Assembly: GCA_014529385.2 (NCBI GenBank) | Contig: CM043950.1 | Location: forward strand, 78,037,435-78,101,434 | Source of the DNA: Adiantum capillus-veneris | Lineage: Eukaryota; Streptophyta; Polypodiopsida; Polypodiales; Pteridaceae | Direction: 5' to 3' | DNA: 64,000 nt | Shown: positions 1 through 11,099 of the stretch, piece after piece | Position numbering within the stretch: position 1 is the first letter of the stretch | Layout of the letters: each line of letters begins with the position of its first letter | The notes under the pieces: model-generated | Told to the model about the DNA's origin: nothing | What the model saw: the letters and a program-made list of their open reading frames with translations, nothing else | Databases searched by the model: none | Program-made: the position numbers and the translations under genes

Positions 1-1039
1 TAAAAAATCAAAGAAAATAGAAAAATGCTCTAAAAAGTCAAATAAAAATCCAATAATTAAGAAAATCCATTAAAAAACACAGCTTTATTGTTTTCTGTTG
101 GATTTTCCTGTTTTTAAGTCTCATTATCAAAAAAAATGATGAAAAATACCCATAAAAGGACTATTTTTGATGATTTTTTGATAGTATATACACTATTTAC
201 ACTCATTGGGAAGATATTATCAGTGAATTTCCCTTGATAATGAATTATAAGGGTATTACTAGGTTATTTTGCAAAAAATCACACATTAACATAAAACTTT
301 TTTCTCCCTCTTCAAACATTACCCTTGATTACTTAGTCCTTAGTGCCCTTCCACCCCTCCTAGATGGCGTCCAAGACGACTGTGTGCATGGGTTGAAAAA
401 TTGTGTCTATGCATAGCCATGGTTGTTGGATCTACCATTCTATGAAGATCAATGCAGTTCAAACCATTATGTTGTGCAAGAGCTGGGTATTGAGTAATTA
501 ACTCAAAGGTTTATGATGTCGAGGTTTGCTTCTGATGTCTTTCAAAGAGAAAATCTTGTAGCTTGTGTGCTCTTTGTTTGATTGTACCATCAGGATGCTT
601 CAACACACTCAATGCTTTAGCTGCTGCTGGTATCACTTTTGACTGTTGTCGAGCTTTTTCTAGCCATTGGTAGCTTGGTATGCTTGGTGCTGTATGGTGT
701 GGTGGAGTCTTATTACTCGCCATTGCTTGATTGGTTTTACGGTTTGTGGAGAAGATAAGTGCTCCTTTTTCTTCAAAACCATTTTCATGTTAGGTTCCTT
801 GCTTGGAGATGCTCATCTCTGTGTTTTAACTCTTGGAACCTTCTTTTGTTTTGTCGGTGAAGTTTTAGGCACCCAGATCTGAATCGGTTTATCCTTAAAC
901 TGTGCTTTTGGTACCCCAACTTTGCCTGACTCCTTGCATGTTTCATGTAGCATTTGATTGTCGAGGGGATGGAGAAGATTGACTACTTCATGGTTTTTTC
1001 TACTGATTGCTTCTTTTTCATTCCCCCTTGCTTAGTGCG
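1..1039. other. No supported gene
   Basis: This is AT-rich sequence next to the Gypsy remnant. A minus-strand ORF at 511-723 is open for 70 codons but matches no family I know and has no retroelement motif. It may be downstream sequence of the same remnant. I see no RNA gene or repeat here. Confidence 0.4.
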
Positions 1040-1407
1040 ATTGGAACGATGAGTTTCCCTCCTTTAGGTGATAGCTTTAGCTGATTTGTATCCCAATCTG
1101 GTATTGCTCTGTATGTCCGCATCCAGGGAATTCCAAGAATCATCATCTCATTCATGTGTTCATCTGGTAAACATACAAACTAATGAGGACATGAACATCC
1201 ATGTAATATCACGTTCAAGTTGACTACTCCCAATGTTGGGGTTGGGTTCTTGTTGCATCCTTTGATTGTCGTTATTCCTGTTGTTGTCAATTCTTGACTT
1301 CTGGCCTTCTTGTATGTGGAATAACTGATTGCATTTACTCTAGATCCTATGTCGACCAAAGCAATGGTGCTTTGATTGTTGAGCTGTACATTGATGCGCA
1401 GGTCCAT
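1040..1407 (-). pseudogene. Retropepsin-like domain of a Gypsy remnant
   Basis: The translation contains ALVDIGSRVNAIS, which corresponds to the aspartic protease active-site loop (usually D-T-G-S/A; here D-I-G-S), and about 75 residues later MILGIPWM, the hydrophobic-Gly motif that closes retropepsins. A stop lies at about 1185 and the frame decays below about 1040. Unusually, the domain lies downstream of the integrase rather than upstream of RT. The integrase frame at 1462-2246 runs straight into it through one TGA codon at about 1462. The gene is surely inactive. Confidence 0.65.
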
Positions 1408-1461
1408 TCCATCGAGCCAGTCATCATCTGTTGAAACTGCATCTTTAGGTAATTCCCATTT

Positions 1462-2246
1462 TCAGTCATCTATTTCCAGAGTGTTGATGGGAATTGATAT
1501 CTGTTGATTCTTGAGAGCAGCTTTTTGCTTGAGTACCCGAAGCCGAGCTTCCTCTTGGGTTTCATTAATAACCTGCTTTCGTTTAATCTTCCTTTGCTTG
1601 GCTGCATGCATTCTTTCGAGTAATTCATTAATTAGCGACAAATTGTATTTCTTTAAACAACATCTACCAATCCAATTAGCCATTGGTTCACCATCTAGGG
1701 TGGACAATTTTACTGCTCCACTTGGACATACATCTTCAATGATAAACGATCTGTTTCCCTTTTTCTTGAACTTGGAAATGTGTTGCTGAAGGGAGTAGAC
1801 TAAAACTAAGTCCCCTTTTTTGAATATTTTTGTGATTAAGTGGCTTGAATCAAAAATTTGTTTTTGTTTTCGCTTCTGTGCACAAATGTGAGCTACAACA
1901 GTTAGCCTTTGCTCATCTAGCTTTTCTAAGTCTTCAAGTCTTTCTGACAATTCATTTCTAGTCCACTCAAGATTCTGTGCTACCCTTAATGTCGACAATA
2001 GAAATTCTATTGGAAGTATGGCATCAAGACCATAAAAAAGGTTAAAGGGTGTAGCATTTAAACTTGTTTTGAATGAAACTCGATAATCCCATAGAGCAAC
2101 ACGGAGATTCATTTCCCAGTCTGTCCTTCCTGAACTAACTACTTTAGCCAGCACCGAGCTGAGAGTTTTATTCGTATGCTTAGCTTGTCCGTTTGCTTGT
2201 GGGTGATAGGGAGCTGATTTGTTATGGATGATCATAAACTCATTAA
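1462..2246 (-). pseudogene. Gypsy integrase C-terminal half
   Basis: The sequence SAPYHPQANGQAKHTNKTL is the third catalytic block of a Ty3/Gypsy integrase. The catalytic Glu that should follow NGQ-A is Lys, so the enzyme would be dead. After it come the ALWDYR and TPF-L-YG motifs and a GDLVLVY core of the C-terminal domain ending at LKKYN, then a Lys/Arg/Glu-rich helical linker. The part encoding the first two catalytic Asp residues is missing: the frame is cut at 2246, where a TTAA-flanked DNA element begins. The open frame appears to run to 2286 only because the first codons come from that element. Integrase sequence does not resume beyond 4470. Confidence 0.75.
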
Positions 2247-3048
2247 CACTAGAATGGTAACAGGACACTTTTATGTCCTTGGACACTTTTGTGTCCTGTT
2301 AAGTGACCATTTTTCTTGAATTATTCGAAGAGTATGAAAATGACTTTCTAGGTGCTATATATCCACAAAGTTTCCTTATGAGCTGAAAAAGTCTTAACAT
2401 TTTTTTTGGAGTATTGATCTCACCATTAACATTACTCTTGCACAACATTTTTGAACCTAAACTGTGTGAAAAAACGCGTCCTGTTTTTGGTTTTTTTCAA
2501 TTTTTGGCAACTATACCACTCTAAACTTCATGTTTGTGAGGTTTAGATGGCTAGAGGTTAGGCCTTCATATTTCTCAACATGTTTTGATGCTTGTAGGGA
2601 GAGCTAAGTGTTAAAACTGAAAGTTATGACCAATTTACAAGAATTGCATAATCATGTTTTTGACCAAAATTAGCACTTTTATGATTTTTTTGGTGGCTTT
2701 CTTGATATCCAAATTCAATTTTGATTGTCTAAGTGTAATGTATAACATAAGGCTAATCTTCCTTGAGTTTTGGGGGACCTAATATGCTATATAGAACAAT
2801 ATATGATGATGGTTGAGTTTTTTGATTGCTGAAGAATACGATACATTTTAGAGTAGCAAGTATAACTTTCTCAATATTGCTAGTTTCTTAGGCCAATTGT
2901 GTGTATTTTGTAGGTAGTAATCATATCTAATCATAGACTACAAACTTGGTTAGATATTGAGTAGTTTCTATGGGTTTCTAGAGGTCATAATGCTAAACCC
3001 AATTTTTTCATGTTTGCTATATTTAGCACTTTATCATTGCCCCTGTGA
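2247..3048 (+). mobile_element. Truncated TTAA-flanked DNA element, copy A
   Basis: The left end reads TTAA then CACTAGAATGGTAA, followed by two tandem copies of a GGACACTTTT(A/G)TGTCC motif. The body is homologous to the complete copies at 30,973 and 48,241 until about 3045, where similarity stops; the right terminus is absent. It interrupts the Gypsy integrase at 2246. Roughly 80 bp of unrelated sequence separates it from copy B, which lies in opposite orientation. No transposase motif is visible. Confidence 0.75.
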
Positions 3049-3130
3049 AATGCCGCAGATTAAATGTGTTTAAAGTGGAACTTGATATAAGAAGGTAAAA
3101 CGATGATGAACTGAATAAGTAGTTGATTAA

Positions 3131-4466
3131 CACTAGGTTGGTAACCTAACAGGACATAAAAGTGTCCTTTCAGGGTTTTGAAAAAAACCTCCAAAACCAT
3201 AGTAGATCCACTCATTTTGTAAAATACTTTCATGAGGTTATAGTTCAAGGCCTACTACAGATGGAAAAAATAAGAAACTTGTAAAATTTCTCATCTTTTG
3301 GTCACACCAAGCCTCCAAAGTTGACGGACCAGTACATTTTCATCAAAACAGTCATTTCTTATGTTTTGTTGCATAAAAATAAGATTAGGGATTTTTGTAG
3401 GACTTGAGATAAATTCCCTAGTTAACTTCAATGGGTTGGTGATCAGAACATATGATTGCTTCTCACTCACTATCTTTTGTTTTGCCAAAAGAAATAGGTA
3501 CAAAAAAGTTGAATTTTTACCATTCTGCAAACCTATCATCAAAGTTTCTATAGCCACGCTCAATACAATACTATATGCATGTTTTCTTAGTTCCATATTG
3601 TCCTTTAGGTTCATAAGGAGCCATGGAGCATGTCAAAAGAATAATACATCTCTTACCACGGGGAATCTTGGGGACAAAGATGAAGTGCTAAATACAGCAA
3701 ACATGAAAAAACTAGGCTCAACATTATGAGTGTAGAATCCCATAGAAACTATTCAATATCTAGCCAAATTTGATCCTTATGACTAGATATGGTTACTACC
3801 TACAAAATGCATGTAGTTGTCACAAGAAACTAACAATATTGAAAAAGTTATACTTGATATACTAGAATGTTTCGTTTTCTTCTATAATTGAAAAAATCAA
3901 CCATCGTTGTCTACTATGCAAAATAGGGTATTAGGTGCCCTAAAACTCAAGGAATATTAGCTTTATGTCACAATATGCGACATAGAAAATCAAAACTGCA
4001 TTTGGATATCATGAAAGCCACCAAAAAAAATAATAGAAGAGCTAAAGTTGGCTAAAAAACAGGATTTGATAATTGTAATTTGGTCATAACTTACAACTTT
4101 AACATTTATTTCTCCCTAGAAGCATCAAGACATGTTGAGGACTACTGAAGATAGTTCTCTAGCATTATAGACCTCACAAACATGAATTCTAAAGTGGTAT
4201 AGCTGCAAAAATTTGAAAAAAATCCAAAAACAGGACCCATTTTTTCATACAGTTTGGGTTGTGAAATGTTGTGCAACGACAAGGTTAAAGATGGAATTGA
4301 TATTCCAAAAAAATGCAGAGTTTTTTTCAGCTCATGAGACAACTTTCTAGACAGATAGCACCTCAAAATCCATTTTGAAACTCTTGACATAATTCAAGGA
4401 AAATGGTCACTTAATAGGACATAAACGTGTCCCAAGACATAAAAGTGTCCCATTACCAACCTAGTG
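3131..4466 (-). mobile_element. Complete TTAA-flanked DNA element, copy B
   Basis: Both termini are CACTAGGTTGGTAA in inverted orientation, with TTAA at 3127-3130 and 4467-4470. The length is 1,336 bp. The native left end (at 4466) carries two copies of the GGACAC...TGTCC motif, as copy A does, whereas copies C and D have one. It holds a 107-codon ORF (3291-3614, minus) that is conserved in copy C but shows no DDE or zinc-finger motif, so I treat the element as non-autonomous. A 4-bp TTAA duplication is typical of piggyBac. Assignment to another superfamily (TA or TTA duplication with one or two extra terminal bases) cannot be excluded by eye. Confidence 0.85.
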
Positions 4467-4479
4467 TTAATAAGGTTGG

Positions 4480-5326
4480 CTAGACAATAAGAAGTAAGGC
4501 TGATTACAAGGATGGCTCAGGAGAACATGAACAGAGAGAACGTTGGCGATTGGAGGCAGGATGGAGTAGCGAGAGGATGGAGGCGTAGGTTGGCGGCATG
4601 GCTATAGTGGCGCTCTTGCAGTGCTCCCTCTTGTGCTTGTTGGAGGGGTATTTATTACCTCTAATGAGATTCGGAGAGTCACCTCCGGGGAGAGACCAAT
4701 GGCACAGCTACACTGGCAGTAATTACTTGACACTAATTACAACAATTACTACAATAACTATGTAAGCCTATAAATAGGAGTCACTACATTGTATGCAAGG
4801 GTTAGATTTTTGGGCTTTTTGTACTTTTGGCTTACAAGATTTTGCTTCCAGACTTTTAGCTTCATAAGCTTTTGGCTTTAAACTCTATAATCGCTTACTC
4901 CCGTGATCAATCCTCAGACTTCATCTGAGCTTGAGCCTGTTGTACACTGAACTGATTATCTTTGTACTAATGATCTTAATCTATAATAATAATCTTCCAG
5001 TTTGTGTCTCCCGTTCCATTCAGTTCTTTGTTTCAGTCCAATACTTAATTACAGTCCTTACTAACTGAATTGCCTAAATAATCAATAGCTCTGAACTCTG
5101 GTATAGCTATCTGAAGAGGTCAGCTCTCATTCTACCTTGGAAAACCACCCTTACTCTTATTTTTCCCTAATCAATATAGGGAGAGAAAGTGAGAGTGTTG
5201 ACTCTCTCACACTTTTCTCTCCACTAACCCATCTCCCTATATGTGCTTCATCCCCTTCCTCAATTCTCTTCTCTTGTCTCTTGCATGCATTCCTCACACG
5301 CACACTCTGCTAGTACAATCCCCACA
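4480..5326 (+). repeat. 5' LTR of a Copia-type element (left edge uncertain)
   Basis: The segment ends in CCCCACA and is followed two bases later by a primer-binding site, so 5326 is a good right edge. A TATA box lies at 4769-4776, and a pyrimidine-rich tail precedes the end. I could not locate a convincing TG start; sequence between the TTAA of copy B (4470) and about 4500 is the likely limit. Confidence 0.6.
4769..4776 (+). promoter_or_regulatory. TATA box in Copia LTR
   Basis: TATAAATA in the context of CCTATAAATAGG, about 550 bp before the LTR end. This is the expected place for an RNA polymerase II promoter in an LTR. Confidence 0.5.
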
Positions 5327-5328
5327 AT

Positions 5329-5340
5329 TGGTATCAAAGC
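5329..5340 (+). other. Primer-binding site
   Basis: TGGTATCAAAGC, one mismatch from the TGGTATCAGAGC complement of the initiator tRNA-Met 3' end. It sits two bases after the LTR terminal CA. Confidence 0.75.
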
Positions 5341-5576
5341 TATGGCTCGGTTATTATGCATGCACAAAGGCGTCTCAATAGCAAGACAAAAGCGATGAAT
5401 CTTGGCACGAGCTTGGTAGTTGTAGATCTTGTACAATATATGGAATTGGATTGGAGTAGATCTGATGGATCTCAGAGCCCCGTCAGTGCACGCATCCTCT
5501 CTTGGGCTTTAAGAATCTTGAGGATTCTGAAGGAATATCTGTAGATAGTGGATTCAAGGGAGGAATCATGTGTGAG

Positions 5577-5700
<124 letters not shown>

Positions 5701-6798
5701 AGAAGGTCAATCTTGAGAATCAGGTTGAGATTTGAGCAAGCTGGCAGCAGCAAATTCAAGGCTTGAGTAAGCTTGGGATAAGCTCAGAGCATTGAGCAAC
5801 CAAATTGGAATCTTGAGAAGAAGCATTGGGTAGTTGCAATCGACAGCCACAAAAGCTGCAACGTTGGTAGAGAATAGGCATTATGGGGAGCAACATCCAT
5901 ATCGACAGTCAAGCCATAAGAAAATTGGGGAAATTGACCATCACGAGCACTACAAAGTCTTGAGTGCAAGGAGAATCTAGGAAATCAAGAGCATTGAATC
6001 TTGAGGCTTAGTAAGTAGCCATAGCAATACTCGGACAAACAACAAACACTCAGTGTGCACGTAGCAAGCCAATGCAACATCATGTGAAGAGAAGTCACCT
6101 GGGCATGTGTGTGGTGCTCCCTCACACAAACACACTCTCACACTTGCTTTCCATCAAGACAGAGGTTCAACATGGTGTGCTACCTTGTGAGGTTTGACAT
6201 TGGGGTAGCCGACAGTCTTGATAGGGTCAACAAGGAACCAAGAAAGTCAAATATTTTGGTGGTGTTGCTCACACACTAACACGCACACCGATCAATTGCA
6301 AGGTAGCGGATCGACTTGACATTAGGAAGAGAATGGGGTCTAGGAGGGCCTCTTTATTTGGTAGTTTAAGGAAGTCAAACCTTTAGTATCAAGAATGCAA
6401 TCAAAGGAAAACTTTTGAATTCAAGCAGACAAGACGGCTAGTTTAATTGAATTCAAAGTTCCCCCCAAAATGGAATTTTAAATCTAGCGGGTAAAACCAA
6501 ATCATGTAGCATATCTATGGAAAGAACTTGACGCGTAGGACGCAGATCTATGATCTTCGGTCAAATCGGAGATAATATGTGGGAGTTATGGAAGACGGAA
6601 AATCATAAATTTTTCCACCTCCTTTTTGGGGAAAAAGGTGCATCCTTTGACCACTCTTACACATCTTACACACCGACCATTCTTGCACACAGGGCATACA
6701 TCTATTTGTCAAAATGTTAATCACCTCTACAACCTCATGGAAAATAAAGAGTCCCTCCTATGCCCCATCCTCTTCCTAGTGACTTGTGTGGTGTGTTG

Positions 6799-6801
<3 letters not shown>

Positions 6802-6837
<36 letters not shown>
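6802..6837. repeat. (AC)n microsatellite
   Basis: About 18 uninterrupted AC units. Confidence 0.95.
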
Positions 6838-6839
<2 letters not shown>

Positions 6840-8689
6840 TTTGATAGCGAGAGCAACCAGAAAAATTGAGCAGTAAACCAAGCAAAGAAGAGCCAAACTT
6901 AGTAGAAGAGAGGCAGCACTACACCAAGCAAGGAAAAGCCCCCCCCACACACACACAATGACACACCAAGCAAGGCTTGAGCAAAGCACTTTGACGAAAG
7001 CAATAAATTGCATAGGGAATTGGGGCAGAGCAAGTTGTTAGAGCCTTTGCAATTAGTCTGGAAAATAACTAGAATTTGATAGTGAAATCTATTTTTTAAA
7101 AAACTTTGCCTCTAGAATTCTTGTGTGCAAGGGTGGGTTCACCCCCCTCGACTTTTGATCCCTGCTCATACATATTGGAGCATGAGAGATTCAGAGAGAG
7201 AGTGTGAAGAGAGACGATAGAGAGACAGCATGGACTTTGAACTTGTGTGAGTGAGAAAGATCAGTCTCTTTTTTAATTTCAAGCTTGTGTTTGACAATCT
7301 CAACTTCTCAAACCCGCTCACACACAGACAGCTTGAGTAGAGAGACTGAGCTCGAGACAACAGAGTGAGAGAGAGAGTGATTGGATGTATGGGCATCTCC
7401 ATTCTCAGGCATTGATAGAGAGAGAGTGCGCATGGATAGCGGCTTCGAGCATTGATGGCCTCGACCTCGGTGCGTCTACGGCTATTTGGCTAGCCACTCT
7501 CATTCGGTGACAGGAGACAACATCCACATCGGCGATTAGAGCGGTTTTGACATTGACTCTCATGTTTTGGTATCGGCTCGACATTACTCCCATTATAGGT
7601 GGATTTTTGCCATTGGAACCGGTTTCATACGAACGACTTTTCCCCGCAATCCACAATTGTGCTTGCCACACACATGGGTGAGGTACCTCTACCATAGAGG
7701 AGTGACACCCGGCATTCGCATCAAGAGCATGGATCGTGCTCTACGGCATGATTTTTGGTTATGACACCTTTGGTGGCTATTTGTTTAGCGCATTTTTTCT
7801 CAGGGATGAAAATCGGCGCATAGCGGCACCCATACATAGATTGCAGGTTACGTGGGGTTTTGCAGCCGGTTTACGCACAAATTCTCTAGATAACCTGGCA
7901 GAATGCTTTCACAGGTGATTTGGCAATCATTTTGACAGTAGTTTCTCTGCAAACAAATGTGTTGACATATGCATTTTTTGTGAGCACACCTAGTGCTACT
8001 GAGCTCTTTTGAGAGCAGATATCCCCGCATGGATCACTTTTACTACATGTTGCAGTTCTTGATACCTATTTAAGTGCGGTTTACTCACGTGCATTGAGTT
8101 GCAGACACTACCCACTATAGTACGTGTGGAGCCAATTTTTGGCTAGTTTGGCAGTTTTTCTCGACCGTTTTTGAGACTCAGACTAGAAGAGCCCTTTCTA
8201 AGACTGTGGCTAGTCCATTTGTGTCTACATAAACCTTTGGAGAGTCAATATCGTGAGATTTTCTTTGAGTTGGGGTGTGCTTGAATGTTGAGGCACCTTC
8301 GGTGATACAAGTAGTTGGAGTTCCACATTTTCGGTACCCTCGCCGTAGGATATGTATCTGGGTGGCTTCATATACTTTTGACTCCGAGTTGCCAATCACA
8401 ATGGTAGTGAAAGTGTCAGTTTTTTGATACCCAATTAGTGCATCTGACACATTTATGCATATTTTGAGCTGAGTTTTGACTCCTTACACAAAGGTGACTC
8501 TGTTGGGTTTCCTTCCCACGAGTCGTGACTTTCATTTTTGGCACCTTTGAGCGTATTTTGGTTGATATTTTACTCTCGATACAAAGGTTACTTTGTCCAA
8601 ATTCTTGCAGCTTCTTGCCATAGTAGTAGACCTCTCAAACCCTCTTGTCACTGATGGTTTCTTCTTCAGAAAAGGAGGGTATTTCATAT

Positions 8690-9175
8690 GCAAGTCAATG
8701 CCAGCAACTTCACCATGTGGAAAGAGCACATGAAAGATGTAATGACAAACAAAGGCCTATCATAGCCGTTAAAAGAGAGTGAAGAGGATGATGACTATAT
8801 GCAAGCTGAGTAGGAGATTTTGGATGCAAGAGCCATGGCTACGATATGTCTACAGCTAGCCGAGTCAGTGTTCTTCACTATCATAGGGAAGACAAGAACC
8901 AAGGAACTTTGGGATAGCTTATGTTCAGCATGGGAGAGCAAAAGTGCATCCAACAAAGTTCAAGATGAAAGAAGCTCAAGATGAAAGAAGTTTAAGTGCA
9001 AAAGCTCAAGATGAAAGAAGGTAGCATATTTTCTAGTCACTTAAATAAGTTCAACTCCTTGTTCAGTTAGTTGACATCTCAGGGACATAAGGAGTTTGAC
9101 AACAAACTCAAGTCTATATTCTTGTTATGCTCTCTACCCAGTTTATGGGACATCTTTTGCACATCCATTAGCATT
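8690..9175 (+). pseudogene. Copia gag, N-terminal part
   Basis: One frame reads NFTMWKEHMKDVMTNKGL, typical of the start of the Copia Gag UBN2-type domain (a Trp-Lys pair followed by a V-x-x-KGL helix). It continues with ARAMATICLQLAESV and TKELWDSL, also standard for that domain. At least two in-frame stops (after KGLS and after YMQAE) and a duplicated Met-Lys-Glu stretch break it. It reads into the zinc-knuckle region at 9181 with further stops. Confidence 0.75.
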
Positions 9176-9180
9176 CGGCT

Positions 9181-10002
9181 GTGAATGTCAAGTTAGTGTT
9201 CAATGACGTCACAATGTTGCTCATTGAACAAATTGGATGTAAATCTCTTGACATTGCTAGTAATGGAGATGCATATATGGCTGGCAAGTTAGTGTTCAAT
9301 GAGGTCACAAATGTGTTGCTCACTGAAGAAATCCAATGTAAATATCTTGACATTTCTAGTCATGGAGATGCATATATGGCTAGAAGTTCAACAACATCAA
9401 GAGGCTGTGATACGAAAAAATACAAAAGCAAAAGTAGACATCAAAATCCTTGTTGTCCTAGTAGACACAGAAACTCAAGTACAGACAGTAGTGCCAAAAA
9501 TGTCGAGTGTTACTATTTTCATAAGAAGGGTCATTACAAAAAGGATTGTCGTAGTTTCCTACGAGAAAAAAAAAAACAAAAAGATAATTCTTGCAAAGGC
9601 AAAAGTACGATAAAGATCAAGGAGCTCAATGTGGTTGAGTCTCCCATACCTAGCATTGCAGTAGGATGCTCCTCCTCACTAGAGGAGGAGGATACTCCTC
9701 CTCTAATGATGAATATTATGCCAATACACATTCATGCAGAGGTGACAGTAGATCCCTCAGATGTTCTCGTTTTCACTTTAGATCTCACTTCAGATGCTTT
9801 GGTTGCACACGATGAGGGTGTTGCACATAATTGGATTCTTGATTTTGGTGCAAGTTTTCATGTCACACCGCATAGAGAGTGGTTTTCCTCTTATGCATCC
9901 ATGCATGGCATAGTCAAGCTTGGTGACTCCTATGAGCTTGACATTATTGGCATTGGTGATGTGAAACTTGAAATGCATAACGGCATTACTTTTGTGTTGT
10001 AG
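9181..10002 (+). pseudogene. Copia gag zinc knuckle and protease region
   Basis: The 273-codon open frame carries a degenerate CCHC knuckle at residues 110-123 (CYYFHKKGHYKKDC, with the second Cys replaced by Phe). A Copia protease active site follows at about residues 218-228, WILDFGASFHV, where the usual D-S-G-A-S is D-F-G-A-S. The first 67 residues are two tandem copies of a unit of about 32 residues ending in GDAYMA. The frame begins with GTG and is really a continuation of gag from upstream. Both key motifs are damaged, so this is a fossil. Confidence 0.75.
9190..9384 (+). repeat. Tandem duplication inside gag
   Basis: Two adjacent copies of a 96-99 bp unit starting AAGTTAGTGTTCAATGA at 9190 and 9286. 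The frame is kept through both, so the duplication is in frame. Confidence 0.8.
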
Positions 10003-10470
10003 AATGTCAGACATGTGCCCAAGCTTACAAAGATCTTTCTTTCTATAGGGCAGTTGGATGATCTTGGCTACACTACAATTTTTGGTAATCATTCTTGGAT
10101 GATTTTCAACAAAAACCTTATCATGATGAAAGGTTGCAAAAGAGGATCCCTAAACTCTATGTTCGTTTTGAGTGTCGACAAACACTCTATCTATGTTGCC
10201 AAGCTGTCGTCTACTAAGTTGTGGCATAGCCCGCTAGGGCATATTAGCCAAAAGGAAATGAAAACATTTCATCATTTTGGCTACTTACCTATGTTAGATT
10301 ACACGGACTTTCCATTGAGTGAGCATTTTTTATACGGCAAACATACTAGATTGACATCTTCGCCATTGAACAAGAAACCAGGCACACCCCTAGTCTTAGT
10401 GCATAGTAATTTGTGTGGTCTAATGCCACATAAAACTCTAGGGGGGGAAACTACTTTCTCACGTTCATAG
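10003..10470 (+). pseudogene. Copia GAG-pre-integrase and integrase start
   Basis: The frame contains LWHSPLGHISQKEMKTF, the conserved pre-integrase block (LWH-R-LGH-S). The zinc-binding Cys pair expected after it is disrupted. It ends in [19 protein letters not shown], equivalent to the first catalytic Asp block of integrase (H-x-D-L-C-G), where the Asp is Asn. A frameshift in a run of G at 10,440-10,447 ends the frame. Confidence 0.7.
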
Positions 10471-11095
10471 ATGATTCTACCAGAAAGGTGTGGGTGTATC
10501 TCCTTAAGCATAAGGAAGAGGTCTTTCCTATGCTCCAAAAATTCTTTACCATGGTTGAGAACCAATCAAGAAAAAAGCTCAAAGCTTTTTGCATGGACAA
10601 TGTTTCACAAAATTCAAGGATTTTTGCAATCAAAGAGGCATCTGTCAACAGTTTACTACTCCATACACACCTGCACAAAATGGGATAGTTGAAAGAATGA
10701 ATCGCACAATTCAAGGGCGAGTTATCTCTATGTTTTATATGGTGAAGCTTACCTCTTAGAGCAGTGCACATCATCAATAGGTCATCTAGTTATTCTTTGA
10801 ATTTCAAAATTCGAGAGGAGTTATGGACTGAAGCTATGAGCATTTACATGTATTTGGATATGAGGTATATGCATATGTGCCCAAAGAAATTTGTCTAAGT
10901 TAGACCCCAGGTCACATAAATGCATTTTATTGGCTATGGTGCAAATGGAGAGATGGATCATCTCTGGCACCGAGAATCTCCCAAAGTCATTCGTAGCTCA
11001 TAGGTGATTTTCAATAAGTAAAAAATGCACAAGAAGCCCATTAAAGAAGTTGAGTACAAACACGTTTGTTTTGAGGATGTAGCCTCCGAACATTA
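10440..11095 (+). pseudogene. Copia integrase, rest of core
   Basis: Beyond the frameshift the reading continues with [20 protein letters not shown], a hallmark Copia integrase block, then [10 protein letters not shown]. After another shift comes VERMNRTIQGR (third catalytic Glu region, Glu present). Later pieces include AVHIINR, FIGYGANGEM and KVIRSS, which mark the region just before RT. Several stops and shifts lie between the pieces. The sequence is cut near 11,100 and the element resumes at about 13,690. Confidence 0.75.
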
Positions 11096-11099
11096 GTGC

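Noticed and set aside
3291-3614. 107-codon ORF in the TTAA elements as a transposase
   Set aside because: It has no catalytic Asp pattern or zinc finger, is short, and is frameshifted in copy D. A faint C-x-x-C reading on the other strand was too weak to claim a piggyBac domain.
3131-4466. Assignment to the CACTA superfamily from the CACTA termini
   Set aside because: A 3-bp duplication does not match on the two sides (TAA against TTA), while TTAA matches in all three complete copies.
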